This document shows positions 63,171 to 64,000 of a DNA stretch of 64,000 bases, piece after piece (within the stretch, counting starts at the first letter, position 1; each line of letters begins with the position of its first letter). The stretch is from Sphingorhabdus sp. SMR4y (GTDB taxonomy: Bacteria > Pseudomonadota > Alphaproteobacteria > Sphingomonadales > Sphingomonadaceae). A program made the translations under genes and the position numbers. Under the pieces are notes generated by a model. The model saw only the letters and a program-made list of their open reading frames with translations, did no database searches and was not told the origin of the DNA. The stretch lies in NCBI RefSeq assembly GCF_002218195.1, contig NZ_CP022336.1, positions 1,364,001 through 1,428,000 on the forward strand, written 5' to 3'.

Positions 63171-64000
63171 ATGACACAGACGCTCCGCATCCTGACCTTG
63201 TCGACATTATTCCCGAATGCGGCAGCACCGAATTTCGGCATATTTGTAGAGCGACAGACTGCAGAACTGGCACGCCGTCCGGAAACCAGTGTGACAGTTG
63301 TCAATCCGCTTGGAATACCATTCTGGCCACTGGACAGGCTCACCCAGTATCAGGCGCTTGGACAACTGCCGGAACAGGAAACGTGGCGCGGCCTCGACGT
63401 GTTCCGTCCCCGTTTCAGGCTGGTTCCGAAAATTGGCGGCGCCAGCAATCCGCGCCGCATCGTCAAGGCGATCCTGCCGCTGGCGAAGGCACTGCACGAC
63501 AAGGCCCCCTTCGACTTGATCGACGCCGAGTTTTTCTATCCCGATGGCCCTGCAGCCCTGCAGCTCGCCGAGGCGCTCGACATTCCCTTCACCATCAAGG
63601 CGCGCGGGGCTGACATCCACCATTGGGGCAGCGATCCGAAATGCCGTGTCCAGATATTAAGGGCGGCGGAGAAGGCCAGCGCGCTGCTCGCAGTATCTGG
63701 CGCGCTGAAGCAGGATATGGTCGCTCTGGGCATGGATGGAAGGAAGATTTCCGTCCACTACACCGGACTCGATCAGGGCAGTTTTGCGCCGCTCGACCGG
63801 GTTGCGGCGAAGAAGGAGCTTGGCGTAAGCGGACCTCTTTTCATCACCACCGGTGCGCTGATAGCACGCAAAAATCAGGATCTGGTGATCCGCGCCCTGG
63901 CCCAGATCCCGGATGCCACGTTGTTGCTCGCCGGAGCGGGAGAGGAAGAGCAAAATTACCGTGCCCTTGCCGATCAGCTCGGCTTGACCGACCGCGTCCG
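63171..64000 (+). CDS. Glycosyltransferase family 4 (3' end outside window)
   Basis: A GT-B glycosyltransferase cut by the window end after 276 codons. The N-terminal Rossmann half opens with LRILTLSTLFPNAAAPNFGIF and has a central FTIKARGADIHHWG. The inter-domain region reads LLAVSGALKQDMVALGM and YTGLDQGSFAPLDR. The C-terminal nucleotide-sugar domain begins with FITTGALIARKNQDLVIRAL. This fits family 4, used in surface polysaccharide or lipid glycosylation. The donor and acceptor are unknown. Confidence 0.88.
   Translation, partial: MTQTLRILTLSTLFPNAAAPNFGIFVERQTAELARRPETSVTVVNPLGIPFWPLDRLTQYQALGQLPEQETWRGLDVFRPRFRLVPKIGGASNPRRIVKAILPLAKALHDKAPFDLIDAEFFYPDGPAALQLAEALDIPFTIKARGADIHHWGSDPKCRVQILRAAEKASALLAVSGALKQDMVALGMDGRKISVHYTGLDQGSFAPLDRVAAKKELGVSGPLFITTGALIARKNQDLVIRALAQIPDATLLLAGAGEEEQNYRALADQLGLTDRV

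Noticed and set aside
1-64000. CRISPR arrays, prophage, intact insertion sequences or toxin-antitoxin pairs
   Set aside because: I saw no regularly spaced repeats, integrase, transposase, phage structural genes or toxin-antitoxin-type pairs anywhere in the window.

Overview
The window is a piece of an alphaproteobacterial chromosome, most likely from the order Sphingomonadales. The evidence is a partial CckA cell-cycle kinase, a circularly permuted two-piece tmRNA gene, an HdaA-type DnaA regulator beside polyphosphate genes, an NDUFS4-like complex I subunit, a DUF6456 protein, and a LOV-HTH protein very like EL222 of Erythrobacter litoralis. A marine sphingomonad is my guess; the genus is not resolved. 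The DNA is GC-rich and densely packed, with many 1-4 nt stop/start overlaps. I found no rRNA, tRNA, CRISPR array, prophage or intact insertion sequence.

Layout. 1-4.4 kb (minus): dapA-smpB-DUF2062-cckA, overlapping. 4.5-8 kb (plus): soluble lytic transglycosylase and a lipoprotein hydrolase. 8-13.2 kb (minus): PPK2 polyphosphate kinase, a secreted unknown, an alpha/beta hydrolase, aspS and a small acidic protein, with REP-like palindromes. 13.2-16.5 kb: a less GC-rich stretch with a tiny membrane ORF and a PAS-GGDEF-EAL-PilZ protein. 16.5-25.3 kb: FAD-linked oxidase, RNase D, and the run DUF2066-like/hdaA/ppk/ppx. 25.3-27.4 kb: purM and a purN fused to an MmcQ/YjbR domain. 27.5-31.8 kb: blue-light LOV-HTH regulator and PutA. 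32.4-34.6 kb: two short-chain dehydrogenases and a SnoaL-like protein. 34.7-37.3 kb (minus): pepA-holC-ndk. 37.5-43 kb (plus): lptD-surA-pdxA-rsmA. 43-45.1 kb: malate synthase G. 45.6-49 kb: M20 hydrolase-astA-astB, for arginine catabolism. 49.4-50.6 kb: two-piece ssrA and two small acidic lipoproteins with duplicated terminators. 50.9-54.1 kb: mscL, lemA, two TPM-domain genes, a Nudix hydrolase. 54.2-60 kb: NDUFS4-like protein, polyprenyl synthase, chorismate mutase, a PepSY/response regulator/histidine kinase set, SIMPL protein, D-amino-acid transaminase. 60.1-64 kb: ABC-F protein, DUF6456 protein, XRE regulator and a partial glycosyltransferase.

Themes. Polyphosphate is handled by three genes here (ppk, ppx, PPK2). 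Ribosome rescue is represented by both smpB and ssrA. The lptD-surA-pdxA-rsmA set serves the outer membrane and ribosome. Amino-acid use is covered by PutA (proline) and AstAB (arginine), with glyoxylate use by GlcB. The most notable items are the PurN-YjbR fusion, the EL222-like photoreceptor next to putA, the permuted tmRNA with repeated hairpin loops, an M20 hydrolase in the arginine succinyltransferase operon, and the duplicated lipoprotein/terminator units.
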